This document shows, one piece after another, positions 1-7,995 of a stretch of 64,000 nucleotides of DNA. The notes beneath the pieces are model-generated. The model was given only the letters and a program-made list of their open reading frames with translations. It was not told the DNA's origin and did no database searches. The translations under genes and the position numbers were made by a program. The stretch covers positions 310,001-374,000 of the forward strand of contig NZ_FOGU01000004.1 in NCBI RefSeq assembly GCF_900111315.1, given 5' to 3'. Source of the DNA: Tranquillimonas rosea (GTDB lineage Bacteria; Pseudomonadota; Alphaproteobacteria; Rhodobacterales; Rhodobacteraceae). Each line of letters begins with the position of its first letter. Within the stretch, counting starts at the first letter, position 1.

Positions 1-764
1 CCCGCGTTGAACGCCAGGAAATAGAGCCCCAGCGCCTCGGCCCCCAGCAGGGCGCCGACCAGCAGCTTGTCGGCCTGCAACCGCAGCGCCTTGACCACTT
101 CGGTCCCGAGCACGGCGGCGCCGTAGCGCACGAAGGGTGTCAGCGGCGCGGGCGCGACAGCGGTGTCGGGCTGCCAGGGGTGCAGCCGCCGCATCGCGAT
201 CAGCCAGATCGGCGCGGCCAGAAGGCGAGGCAGCACCAGCGCCAGCGGCCCCGGCATCACCACGGCGAGCAGCGCGGTCAGCGCATTGGCGCCCACGACC
301 TGACCAGCGGCGATGGCGGCGGTCTGGCGCAGCTTGCCCGCGCGCATCGCCAGCGCGCAGTTCACGAGCCCGCCGGGCATGAACAGGTACTCGCCGGCCA
401 GCAGCGCCACCAGCAGGAACAGCGCGGCCTCGCCGCTCGCCCACCACAGCGCCGCCCCAAGCCCGAGCTGGATCGCGACAAGGCCGAGGCACCAGGCATG
501 GAAGATGCGACGGGCGGTGCGGCAGACCGCGGCGAGGTCGCGGTCGGCGGCCACGATGATCCGCTGTCCGACCCCGTTCTCGGTCAGCGCCTTGAGGATG
601 TCCGATGCCGCCAGCGCCGCCGCGGCGACGCCGATCGCGCCGGCGTCCATCGTCCGCGCCACGGCGACGACGACGGCCAGGCGCGACGCCTTGGCGGCGG
701 CTTCGGACAGGCCATAGGCCAGCAGGTTTCGCGTGAAGGGGCCGAGGCGGCGGGTGAGTGTCAT
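1..764 (-). CDS. Oligosaccharide flippase (Wzx/MATE-like), 3' end cut by window edge
   Basis: The frame is open from the ATG at 762-764 to the left edge, so about 254 N-terminal codons are visible and the C-terminus is missing. The translation starts MTLTRRLGPFTRNLLAYG and has long hydrophobic segments (around LAVVVAVARTM, FLLVALLAGEYLF and ALTALLAVVMPG) separated by short basic loops. The LLAYGLSEAAAKASRL opening and the AGxIGxAAAALAxSDILKALTENG pattern are typical of polysaccharide biosynthesis flippases that move lipid-linked repeat units across the inner membrane. It is divergent from the export lipoprotein gene at 984, with a TATCC-N4-GGATA site between them. The function assignment is by family resemblance; the sugar carried is unknown. 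Confidence 0.8.
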   Translation of the reverse strand, partial: MTLTRRLGPFTRNLLAYGLSEAAAKASRLAVVVAVARTMDAGAIGVAAAALAASDILKALTENGVGQRIIVAADRDLAAVCRTARRIFHAWCLGLVAIQLGLGAALWWASGEAALFLLVALLAGEYLFMPGGLVNCALAMRAGKLRQTAAIAAGQVVGANALTALLAVVMPGPLALVLPRLLAAPIWLIAMRRLHPWQPDTAVAPAPLTPFVRYGAAVLGTEVVKALRLQADKLLVGALLGAEALGLYFLAFNA

Positions 765-876
765 GGTCCGATCCGTTGGTGACGCCGGAACGTGGCGTGG
801 CATCGGTCTAGCCCGTCGTGGCGGCTTCCGTCGCGCGCGCCGAGGGCGAGCGGAGAGGCGCGTTCGAGCCCGGACC

Positions 877-890
877 TATCCCTCCGGATA
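877..890. promoter_or_regulatory. Operator-like inverted repeat TATCC-N4-GGATA (site A)
   Basis: Perfect 5-bp arms TATCC (877-881) and GGATA (886-890) around CTCC. It lies between the divergent flippase gene (start 764) and export lipoprotein gene (start 984), ending 94 bases before the latter's ATG. A further TATCC half site follows at 898-902. The same motif occurs at 5471, 7082 and 7889, all in this polysaccharide locus. A binding site for the LuxR-type regulator at 7281 is inferred. Confidence 0.6.
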
Positions 891-983
891 CACGCGTTAT
901 CCGGCCGCGGACGTGACCGGCTCAACCTCCGGCGGGTATCAGGATGACCAGTGTTTGCCCCTTCACCCGAAAGATCCGCTGCC

Positions 984-2219
984 ATGACCCTGTCCAAGCT
1001 GACCTCCGCCGTGAGCGCCCTCGCCCTCCTGCTCGGCGCCGGCTGCGCCCGCGCCCCGCATCCCCAGAACATCGAACCCGCGACGCGCGGCGCCGCCTAC
1101 CAGGCCCAGTACCGCGCGCCCGAGGGCCGCGGCGCCGCTGCGCCGACGCTGGTCTCGGCCACGATGAACCTGTCCCGCTGTACCCAGGACGCGGGCTATC
1201 TCAGCGGCGAGGATGGCGCGGCGGGCGGCAAGCTGTCGGGCGCGGTGCCGGCCTCTCTCAGGGGCGAGCTTCTGTCGCGGGGCGACCTTCTGGACCTGCG
1301 CGTGCCGCAGGACGACACGTTCACCGGATCGTTCGTCGTCTCGCGCGACGGGACACTCAAGCTGCCCTTCCTCGCGCCGATCCCGGCCCAGGGCCGCACC
1401 ACCGCGCAGGTCGCGGCGGATGTCCGGCGCGCGCTGGTCGCCGACGGCTATTACGGCGTGACCCCGGCGGTGTCGCTGCTGGTGGCCGATTTCGCACCCG
1501 CCCGCGTGGCGGTGTCCGGCGCGGTGTTCGAGCCGCAGCCGGTGGATATCGGCGGCGTGCCCGGCGACAGCATCGACACGCTGCGGCAGGCCGCGCTCGG
1601 GGCCTCGACCGAGGGCCGCAACCTGTCGGTCGCGGTGCGCAATGCCGGCGGCGTCCGGCCCGACGCCGACCTCGCCCGCGTGCGCCTGACCCGCGGCGGC
1701 ACGAACTACGTGCTCGACCTGCGGGGCATGATCCAGGGCCGCGCCGCCGACGACGTGATGCTGCTGACGGGGGACGAGATCCACGTGCCGACGCGCCACT
1801 GCTTCCAGGACGCGCTGATGCGTCCCAGCCCGATCAGCCCGGCGGGGATTTCGCTCTACCTGTCGAACCTGACACAGCCGGCCACGGGCAACGCGATCTC
1901 GGCCATCGGCCAGACGGTGCGCGAGGTGCCCTATGGCACCCGGTTCATGCAGGCGGTCGTGGACGCCAACTGCGTGGGCGGCGCCCGCGCCACCAGCGCC
2001 AAGCGGTCGGCGGCGCTGTTCTCGCGCAATCCGGTGACCGGCATCTCGGTGGTGATCGAGCGCAGCATCGAGGACATGCGCGCTCGCGCCGACCGGGACG
2101 ATTACGACCCCTACCTGCTGCCGGGCGACTCGATCGCCTGCTACGACAGCGGCGTGACCAACATCGCCGAAGTCGGCCGGGTCGTGGGCGTGGTCACCGC
2201 GGGGTTCCTGATCCCCTGA
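984..2219 (+). CDS. Polysaccharide export outer-membrane lipoprotein (OPX, Wza-like)
   Basis: A 411-residue exported lipoprotein. I start it at the ATG at 984 rather than at 951 because this gives a clean lipoprotein signal MTLSKLTSAVSALALLLGAGC with lipobox LGAGC (Cys21). A Poly_export domain follows at about residues 85-170 (GDLLDLRVPQDD, then SRDGTLKLPFLAPIPAQG), then an SLBB-like segment (ARVAVSGAVFEPQPVDIGG) and the GDEIHVPTR end of a second one. Family members form the outer-membrane or periplasmic channel that exports capsule or exopolysaccharide. It opens the locus rightwards, has a TATCC-N4-GGATA site 94 bases before its start, and is followed by a strong hairpin terminator, so it is probably monocistronic. 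Confidence 0.88.
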   Translation: MTLSKLTSAVSALALLLGAGCARAPHPQNIEPATRGAAYQAQYRAPEGRGAAAPTLVSATMNLSRCTQDAGYLSGEDGAAGGKLSGAVPASLRGELLSRGDLLDLRVPQDDTFTGSFVVSRDGTLKLPFLAPIPAQGRTTAQVAADVRRALVADGYYGVTPAVSLLVADFAPARVAVSGAVFEPQPVDIGGVPGDSIDTLRQAALGASTEGRNLSVAVRNAGGVRPDADLARVRLTRGGTNYVLDLRGMIQGRAADDVMLLTGDEIHVPTRHCFQDALMRPSPISPAGISLYLSNLTQPATGNAISAIGQTVREVPYGTRFMQAVVDANCVGGARATSAKRSAALFSRNPVTGISVVIERSIEDMRARADRDDYDPYLLPGDSIACYDSGVTNIAEVGRVVGVVTAGFLIP

Positions 2220-2239
2220 TCCTTCAAGGGCGCAAAGAA

Positions 2240-2274
2240 GGGCCGCCGGCGCGTCGCTGCACGGCGGCCCTTTT
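2240..2274 (+). terminator. Intrinsic terminator after export lipoprotein gene
   Basis: GGGCCGCC (2240-2247) pairs with GGCGGCCC (2263-2270), followed at once by TTTT (2271-2274). It lies 20 bases after the stop at 2219 and before the convergent histidine kinase gene. Confidence 0.75.
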
Positions 2275-2295
2275 CGTGCACGAAGCTGCGACGTG

Positions 2296-4845
2296 TCAGA
2301 CCTGTGGATCGCGTGCCACGGCCTCCAGCGCCGCGCGGCTGCGAGCCCAGAGCGCGGGCAGGCCCCGAAGCTCTGCCTCGGGCCACCGGTTCGCCTTCGC
2401 CTCGGCCTCGATCCGCTGCAGCGCCTGCCGCATCTCGACCACGCCGAACGCCGCGCAGGAGCCGGCGCATTTATGCGCCTCGCGCGCCAGCACGTCCGGC
2501 TCGATCCCGGCGCCGAAGCCTGCGAGCGTCTCCTCGGTCTCGGCCAGGAACTTCTCCTTGAGGGTCAGGAAGGTCGCGTCGCCCATCGCCTGCCGCAATT
2601 GCGACAGGACCTCCGTGTCGATCAGCCCGCCCGCCTCGGACGCGGGACCGGCGCCAGGGTCTGCGTCGCCGCCGCCGATCGTGGCCAGGACGCGGGACAG
2701 AACGGTGCGGTCGATCGGCTTGGAGACGCAAAGTTCCATCCCCGCCTCGCGGAAGCGCGCCAACTCTTCTGGCAGCGCGTGGGCCGTCACGGCGACGATC
2801 GGGATTCGCGACGACGGCCCTCCGCCCGCGCGGATGCGGCGCGCGGCCTCCTGCCCGTCCATCTCGGGCATCGATATGTCCATCAGGATCACGTCGAAGC
2901 GCTGCCTCTCGGCCCATTCGACGCCCGCCCGACCGTTCACCGCCTCGGTCACCGTGTGGCCGTCGGCCTGCAACATCTCACGCGCGACGAGGCGATTGAT
3001 CTCGTTGTCCTCGACCACCAGCACCGAGAGCGGCACGGCCGGGCGCGGCGCGTCGGTCCGGGCCGCCGGAACGCCCGCGGTCCCGGCCCCCGCGAGCGAG
3101 ATCGGCACGCGCACCCAGAACAGGCTCCCCTCGCCCGGCTCGCTCTCGGCCCCGATCTCTCCCCCGAGGATGCCGACGAGCCGCCGGGCGATCCCGAGTC
3201 CCAGCCCCGTGCCGCCAGCCTGGCGCACATACGAGGAATCGGCCCGCTCGAAATCCTGGAAGACCCGGTCTAGATCCGCCTCGGCGATGCCGATGCCGGT
3301 GTCGATCACCCGAATTTCCAGCCGGTCCCGGCCCAGCATCTCGGCCTCGATGTCGACGCGCCCGCCATGGGTGAACTTCAACGCGTTGCCCAACAGGTTC
3401 AGAAGGATCTGCCGCAGCTTGCGCGGATCGCCCTCGACATCGCCCGCCGGCGGTCCGATCCACTCGACCGAGACGACGTTGTCGTTGGCCGCGGCCAGGG
3501 GCGCGGTCGTCTCGACGGCGCTGTCGAACAGCTGCTGCAGGTCGAAGACCCGCGCCTCGGGCCGCATCTTGCCCGCCTCGTATTTCGACAGGTCCAGCAC
3601 ATCGTTCACCAGGCCCAGCAGCAGGTCGCCCGACGAGTGCATCGTGTCGAGCAACCCGCTCTGCCGATCGTCGAGCTCGGTGTCGCGCAGGATCTGGATC
3701 GACCCGAGAAGACCGTTGAGCGGCGTCCGCATCTCGTGGCTCATCACCGCGAGGAACTCGGCCTTGGCCTTCTCGCCGGCCAGCGCACGGTCGCGCGCCT
3801 CGGTCAGCCCCTCTTCGGCCGCCTTGCGGCGCGAGATGTCCCGCAGGAACGACACGTAGATCGGCCCGTCCGGCCCCTCGGCGCGGTCGACCGAGATCTC
3901 CACCGGAAAGGTGCGGCCGTCCCGCGACCGGCCCACCAGTTCGAACTGGCGCTCGTGGGGGTTCGGGCGGCGCTGCGCCCCGATGAAGCGCAAGGCGCCT
4001 TCCCGCGCCCGCTCGGGATCCTCGTCGGGGAAGAACAGCGACAGCGCCTCGGCTCCGCGCGCCTCGGCGTCGGAATAGCCGAAGATGCGTCGGGCCGACT
4101 GGTTGAGGTCAAGGATGCGGCCGTCGGCGTCGGAAACGATGATGCCGTCAAGAGAGGTCTCGACGATCAAGCGCATCCGGTTTCCGGTTTCTTCGACCTG
4201 ACGCGCCCGTCTCTCGCTGAGCCGGTTGAGACGCAACAGCCAGATCGCCAGCAGCGCCAGCCCCGAGAACAGCACGACCAGCAGAAGCGCCATCCGCGCC
4301 AGGGTCGCCATGACCTCGCCCCGGCGCTCGTCCGACAGCTCGGCAAAGGCGGCCAGACCGGCGAGCGACAGGTCGCGCACGTCCTCGGCATGCCCGGCCG
4401 CCTGGGTGGCGATGTCCGGCAGCGCCGCGCGCAGCTCGGCGTCGGGGCCGTCGATCAGCGACACCGTGGCCTCGAGGAAGCCGGCGATGTCCTGCCGCGC
4501 ACTCTCGAACTCGGCCCGCCCCCGCAGCGGCAGGAACACCTCGCCGGCGGCGAGCGTCGACATGCGGCTGTAGAAGACATCGAACCGGCGGCGCACCGTG
4601 TCGAGGTCGGCCGTGCCGGTCTGCGCATCCGCCACGGCGAGGCGGAAGCGCAGATACTCGACATCCATCTGCGCGAGGCTCCACTGGACATTGTCCGAGT
4701 TCGCCGTGCCCAGATCGTCGATCTCGCGCAGGGCGAGAACGGCCATCCAGGCCACCAGCGCCGCGACCAGCGCGATGCCGGCCACCAAGAGGGCCGGCCG
4801 CGCGGGCCGGCGCAGTTTCGCGCGAAACGCGTGCAACGGTGGCAA
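2296..4845 (-). CDS. Membrane hybrid sensor histidine kinase with PAS, receiver and Hpt domains
   Basis: 849 residues carrying a whole phosphorelay in one chain. Two membrane segments (about 18-38 and 185-205) bracket a helical periplasmic sensor. A PAS domain with PAC motif follows (about 224-340, MRLIVETSLDGIIVSD). The HisKA motif FLAVMSHEMRTPLNG places the phospho-His at 370. The ATPase has the N box at NALK (about 487), DTGIGI (515-520) and GGTGLGLGI. A receiver domain has VLVVEDNEIN and phospho-Asp656 in DVILMD, with Lys709 in the KP motif. A C-terminal Hpt domain has His791 in AHKCAGS. It lies just downstream of the small exported gene at 4877 and is probably co-transcribed. Because it ends in Hpt it should hand phosphate to a separate regulator; the LuxR-type regulator at 7281 is the obvious local candidate (inference). 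Confidence 0.93.
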   Translation of the reverse strand: MPPLHAFRAKLRRPARPALLVAGIALVAALVAWMAVLALREIDDLGTANSDNVQWSLAQMDVEYLRFRLAVADAQTGTADLDTVRRRFDVFYSRMSTLAAGEVFLPLRGRAEFESARQDIAGFLEATVSLIDGPDAELRAALPDIATQAAGHAEDVRDLSLAGLAAFAELSDERRGEVMATLARMALLLVVLFSGLALLAIWLLRLNRLSERRARQVEETGNRMRLIVETSLDGIIVSDADGRILDLNQSARRIFGYSDAEARGAEALSLFFPDEDPERAREGALRFIGAQRRPNPHERQFELVGRSRDGRTFPVEISVDRAEGPDGPIYVSFLRDISRRKAAEEGLTEARDRALAGEKAKAEFLAVMSHEMRTPLNGLLGSIQILRDTELDDRQSGLLDTMHSSGDLLLGLVNDVLDLSKYEAGKMRPEARVFDLQQLFDSAVETTAPLAAANDNVVSVEWIGPPAGDVEGDPRKLRQILLNLLGNALKFTHGGRVDIEAEMLGRDRLEIRVIDTGIGIAEADLDRVFQDFERADSSYVRQAGGTGLGLGIARRLVGILGGEIGAESEPGEGSLFWVRVPISLAGAGTAGVPAARTDAPRPAVPLSVLVVEDNEINRLVAREMLQADGHTVTEAVNGRAGVEWAERQRFDVILMDISMPEMDGQEAARRIRAGGGPSSRIPIVAVTAHALPEELARFREAGMELCVSKPIDRTVLSRVLATIGGGDADPGAGPASEAGGLIDTEVLSQLRQAMGDATFLTLKEKFLAETEETLAGFGAGIEPDVLAREAHKCAGSCAAFGVVEMRQALQRIEAEAKANRWPEAELRGLPALWARSRAALEAVARDPQV

Positions 4846-4876
4846 TCGATCCTCCTCGCCCTCGGGGGGCCGAAGG

Positions 4877-5389
4877 TTAATCCGTGACCTCGATCCGATT
4901 CAATTGCCAGATGCTGCGGGAATAGACGACCTCGGTCTGATAATCGGGATTGTCGTCGTAGGGGTAGATCACCCAGAGCGGCCCCTTGTCCCGTACGGAC
5001 ATCGGCGTGCCGTTGTTCAGGTAGGCCAAGATCGGCCCGTCCTCGACCCAGTCGCTTCGGGGGATCTCGACCGCGTAGTCGTTGATCGCCTTGGCCGACA
5101 GCATGGCGCCCTCGGCATCGACCGCCTCTATCAGCCGCGCAAGCGGAACGCCGGTGAAGGTCTGCACGCCGTCGGTCCAGATGGTTTCGGTCACGATCTG
5201 CACGGGGTCCAGCCCCTCCAGCATCGCGCGGTCGAACACCGCGGCATCGCCGTCGTTGGTGACGCCGATGGCGCCGGTCACGGTGAGGATCGGCTCACCC
5301 TCGGGGGCGGGCAGGTCCTGGGCAGCCACGGGACCTGCCGCGAAGGCCGCCAGGGCCAGGGCAGAGCGCAGGAGATGTGCAGCGAACAT
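4877..5389 (-). CDS. Exported sulfite-oxidase-fold (molybdopterin-binding-like) protein without cysteine
   Basis: 170 residues. The start at 5389 gives a signal peptide (MFAAHLLRSALALAAFAAGPVAAQ, cut after VAAQ or AVAA-like site) and is preceded by GCGAGGTGA. The mature part resembles the oxidoreductase molybdopterin-binding domain: LTVTGAIG, FDRAMLEGLDPVQIVTETIW, GVPLARLIEAVDAEG, AKAINDYAVEIP, and GPLWVIYPYDD near the end. The mature protein contains no cysteine, so the cofactor-ligating Cys of true sulfite oxidases is absent; a binding or sensing role is more likely than catalysis (inference). It is the first gene before the hybrid kinase, both leftward, with a 12-bp palindrome 75-100 bases upstream. 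It may be the periplasmic partner of that kinase. Confidence 0.8.
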   Translation of the reverse strand: MFAAHLLRSALALAAFAAGPVAAQDLPAPEGEPILTVTGAIGVTNDGDAAVFDRAMLEGLDPVQIVTETIWTDGVQTFTGVPLARLIEAVDAEGAMLSAKAINDYAVEIPRSDWVEDGPILAYLNNGTPMSVRDKGPLWVIYPYDDNPDYQTEVVYSRSIWQLNRIEVTD

Positions 5390-5463
5390 GATGTCACCTC
5401 GCAAGTTTCGACCCGCCTTCCTTGCCACGCCGCCATCGCGCGCGTCAGGGGGGCATCGGAGCA

Positions 5464-5491
5464 GCCGACCTATCCGGACGGATAGGTCGGC
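5464..5491. promoter_or_regulatory. 12-bp perfect palindrome containing TATCC-N4-GGATA (site B)
   Basis: GCCGACCTATCC (5464-5475), spacer GGAC, then GGATAGGTCGGC (5480-5491): two perfect 12-bp arms. The core TATCC-GGAC-GGATA is 5471-5484. It sits 82 bases upstream of the exported sensor-like gene start (5389), and just beyond the stop of the glycosyltransferase gene (5502), so it could act as operator for the sensor-kinase operon or as a hairpin after the upstream gene. There is no T run, and the match to the three other sites favours an operator. Confidence 0.65.
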
Positions 5492-5501
5492 CCGCCGTTG
5501 T

Positions 5502-6911
5502 TCAGTAGGCACCGCGCCCGCCCAGCACGGCCCGAAACGTGCAGGCGATCAGCATCAGGTCCAGCCAGATGCTGCGCGAGCGCGCATAGGCGATATCCAT
5601 GTCGATCATCTTGTCGAACCCGATCTCGGCCCGGCCCGATACCTGCCACACACCGGTCAGGCCCGGCTTGACCGACAACCGCCCATGCGCCCGCGCGGGA
5701 TAAGCAGCGACCTCTTCGGGCAGCGCAGGGCGCGGGCCGACGATGGACATCTCGCCGCGCAGCACGTTGAGGATCTGCGGCAGCTCGTCGATCGAGAACC
5801 GCCGCAACACGCGCCCCACCCGCGTGACGCGCGGATCGTTGCGGGACTTGAAGCACACGCCCGCGCGGTCCGACTGCGCCAGAAGAGCGGCGCGGCGGGC
5901 CTCGGCGTCGACATGCATCGAACGGAACTTGAACATGGTGAACGGACGCCCGCCGCGCCCGATCCGGGTCTGGCGGAACAGGACCGGCCCGGCACTGTCC
6001 AGCCGGATCGCCGCGACGAGCAGCAGGACGATCGGCGACAGGAGCAGCAACGCGCCCCCCGCCAGCGCCACGTCGATGCCACGCCGCGCCAGCGCGACCT
6101 CGTCCCGCTCGGCCCAGGCGTGACATGCCGCGCGCAGCATGAAGACCGGGTTGCCCCACAGGTACCGCCCCGCCATACGGCGCGGCTCCATCGCCAGGCG
6201 CCAGGCCCATTCGCAGCGCGCGGCGCGGATCGGTGCCGGCGCCCGGCGGACACGGCCGGCGAGGAAGTCGAACAACGCGCCGACCCCCAGCGTCAGCCGC
6301 GGGCAGAGCCGCGGCGCGGTACGGGCCAGCCACGTGTCCTGCTGCGGCACGCCGAGCGCCACCAGCAGGATGTCCGCCCCGGAGGCGTTGATCGTGGCGA
6401 TGGCGGCGTCCTCGTCCGCCATCCCGTCATAGCCGTCCCGCGTGCCGGCAACCCGCAGGCCGGGGATGGACAGGCACAGACGGTCCGCCGCAGCGGACGC
6501 CACGCCGGGGCGCCCGCCCAGCAGGAACACCGACAGGCCGCGCCGCGCCGCGTCGCGCAGCAGCTCGGGCACGAAGTCCGTGCCGTTGAGGTTCTCGGCA
6601 AAGCGCCGCCCCGTCATCCGCGCGGCCAGCTCGATGCCGATCCCGTCGGGCAGGACCGCGTCGGCGGTGGCTAGCGCATCGGCATAGGCCCCGTCGCGGG
6701 CCAGCACGTTCACGCAATGCGCGTTGAGAAACGCGACGCGACGCCGCGCACCGGGTGTCAGCAGCCGGTCGATCATCTGCCGGGCGGTGCCGTCGACGAC
6801 CCGCAGCCCGAAAAGGGGATGCGACGAGAGGCCCCCGGTCTCGGGCTGGGCATGGGGCTGGGAAACGGCCTGCAAGGCGCGGAAGCTCGTGGGATCGGCG
6901 GCGATGGTCAT
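5502..6911 (-). CDS. Fused WecG/TagA-type and WcaJ-type glycosyltransferase (GT26 plus sugar-phosphate transferase)
   Basis: 469 residues from the ATG at 6911; an upstream extension to 7079 has no conserved sequence. The N-terminal half (about 33-260) is a WecG/TagA/CpsF transferase: FLNAHCVNVLARDG, ADAVLPDGIGIELAARM, ENLNGTDFVPELL, LVALGVPQQDTWL, GVGALFDFLAG and EWAWRLAMEPRRMAGRYL. A membrane helix follows (about 279-303). The C-terminal half (305-469) is a bacterial sugar transferase: FRQTRIGRGGRPFTMFKFRSM, SIDELPQILNVLRGEMSIVG, and VKPGLTGVWQVSGR. The second domain normally starts a repeat unit by moving a sugar-1-phosphate to undecaprenyl phosphate; the first adds the next sugar. The fusion would join the first two steps. 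It is divergent from the regulator at 7281, with site C between them. Confidence 0.9.
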   Translation of the reverse strand: MTIAADPTSFRALQAVSQPHAQPETGGLSSHPLFGLRVVDGTARQMIDRLLTPGARRRVAFLNAHCVNVLARDGAYADALATADAVLPDGIGIELAARMTGRRFAENLNGTDFVPELLRDAARRGLSVFLLGGRPGVASAAADRLCLSIPGLRVAGTRDGYDGMADEDAAIATINASGADILLVALGVPQQDTWLARTAPRLCPRLTLGVGALFDFLAGRVRRAPAPIRAARCEWAWRLAMEPRRMAGRYLWGNPVFMLRAACHAWAERDEVALARRGIDVALAGGALLLLSPIVLLLVAAIRLDSAGPVLFRQTRIGRGGRPFTMFKFRSMHVDAEARRAALLAQSDRAGVCFKSRNDPRVTRVGRVLRRFSIDELPQILNVLRGEMSIVGPRPALPEEVAAYPARAHGRLSVKPGLTGVWQVSGRAEIGFDKMIDMDIAYARSRSIWLDLMLIACTFRAVLGGRGAY

Positions 6912-7280
6912 GGAGTGTGTCCTGGAATAACGTGGAATTTCCAGAGACTTGCGCCACGGCACCGCCCCGCTCAACGCAGCGGTCGGAGAGCGGCGGGACG
7001 CGAACGGAGCGCGTTTCGTATCCCGGCGAGGCCGCCCTCCGCCCCTCGGGGTGTTCCCGCCGTGACATTCGGCGCACATTCTATCCCATCGGATAGCTCA
7101 CCTCGCCGGCTTCGCCCTGTTTTCGTCACGAAGTTAATGTTCTCTTCATCTGCCGGGCGCCGACGAGTCGCCCGTCGGTAGAAGACCGATCAGGAAAGAA
7201 AAATGTCACGAGAAGCGCTTGCACGGATTGCCCCGACGCCATCGGAACGGAACAGTGCCCGGAGCGAAAACGGAGACGCC
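6912..7280. promoter_or_regulatory. Divergent promoter region between glycosyltransferase and response regulator
   Basis: A non-coding stretch between two divergent starts (6911 and 7281, or 7203 if the alternative start is used). It contains site C at 7082-7095 and an AT-richer stretch at 7120-7150 (TTTTCGTCACGAAGTTAATG, with the short inverted repeat TTCGTCACGAA at 7122-7132) that may hold the rightward promoter. I could not assign -35/-10 boxes with confidence. Confidence 0.45.
7082..7095. promoter_or_regulatory. Operator-like inverted repeat TATCC-N4-GGATA (site C)
   Basis: TATCC (7082-7086), CATC, GGATA (7091-7095). It lies 171 bases before the glycosyltransferase start (6911, leftward) and 186 bases before the regulator start at 7281 (108 before the alternative start at 7203). 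The position suggests control of both genes, including feedback on the regulator itself. Confidence 0.6.
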
Positions 7281-7886
7281 ATGCGTATTCTCATCGCCGA
7301 CGATCACGATCTGCTCCGCGACATGATCGTTCTGTATCTCGACGGCGAAGGCGGCTTCACGACCGACACCGCCGCCGACTTCGCACAGGCCGAGCGCATG
7401 CTCGGGCTGACCTCCTACGACCTGGTGCTGCTGGACTTCTCGATGCCGGGAATGGACGGGCTGAACGGCCTGAGCCGGCTGCTGGAGCGGTCGGACGCAC
7501 CGCCGGTGGCGATCATCTCGGGCACCGCGAACCGCGACGTCGCGGAACAGGCGCTGGCGGCCGGGGCCGCGGGGTTCCTGCCCAAGACGCTGTCGGCCCG
7601 CTCGATGGTCAACGCCGTGCGGTTCATGGCGATGGGCGAGCAATACGCGCCCCTCGACTTCCTGCGCGGCGGCGACGACGCCCATCCGCTGACCGAGAAG
7701 CTGTCGCAACGCGAGCTTCAGGTGCTCGAAGGCCTGACATTCGGCAAGTCGAACAAGGAGATCGCCCGCGATCTCGACATCCGGGAGCCGACGGTTAAGC
7801 TTCACGTCAAGACGCTGTACCGCAAGATCGGCGCGGCGAACCGGACGCAGGCCGCGATGATCGCCAAGGAGCAGGGCCTGTTCTGA
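7281..7886 (+). CDS. LuxR/NarL-family response regulator, probable exopolysaccharide regulator
   Basis: 201 residues from the ATG at 7281, where the conserved MRILIADDHD begins, preceded by CGGAGACGCC. An in-frame ATG at 7203 with an AGGAAAGAAAA ribosome site would add 26 non-conserved residues and cannot be excluded. The receiver domain has Asp7/Asp8, phospho-Asp52 in LVLLDFSMPGMDG and Lys102 in LPKT. The LuxR-type helix-turn-helix is at about 137-200 (LSQRELQVLEGLTFGKSNKEIA, then PTVKLHVKTLYRKIGAANRTQA). Such regulators bind short inverted repeats as dimers. The four TATCC-N4-GGATA sites flanking this and neighbouring genes are the likely targets, and the hybrid kinase at 2296 the likely phosphate donor (both inferred). 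Confidence 0.9.
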   Translation: MRILIADDHDLLRDMIVLYLDGEGGFTTDTAADFAQAERMLGLTSYDLVLLDFSMPGMDGLNGLSRLLERSDAPPVAIISGTANRDVAEQALAAGAAGFLPKTLSARSMVNAVRFMAMGEQYAPLDFLRGGDDAHPLTEKLSQRELQVLEGLTFGKSNKEIARDLDIREPTVKLHVKTLYRKIGAANRTQAAMIAKEQGLF

Positions 7887-7888
7887 CC

Positions 7889-7902
7889 CATCCGAACGGA
7901 TA
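7889..7902. promoter_or_regulatory. Operator-like inverted repeat CATCC-N4-GGATA (site D)
   Basis: CATCC (7889-7893), GAAC, GGATA (7898-7902): one mismatch from the other three sites. It starts 2 bases after the regulator stop and ends 94 bases before the chain-length determinant ATG (7996), the same distance as site A to its gene. Confidence 0.55.
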
Positions 7903-7995
7903 GCGGGCCGATCCTCCGGAACGCGCGCCCTACCCGGCCACGCGCGCGCCGCGACGGGGCCAAGGCGATAGACACGGGGCGAGGAGATTTCGCCC

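Noticed and set aside
944-3859. A 971-codon open frame on the plus strand
   Set aside because: It runs through the export lipoprotein gene in another frame and antisense to the kinase. Its product is Arg/Pro/Ser-rich without domains; high GC leaves such frames open by chance.
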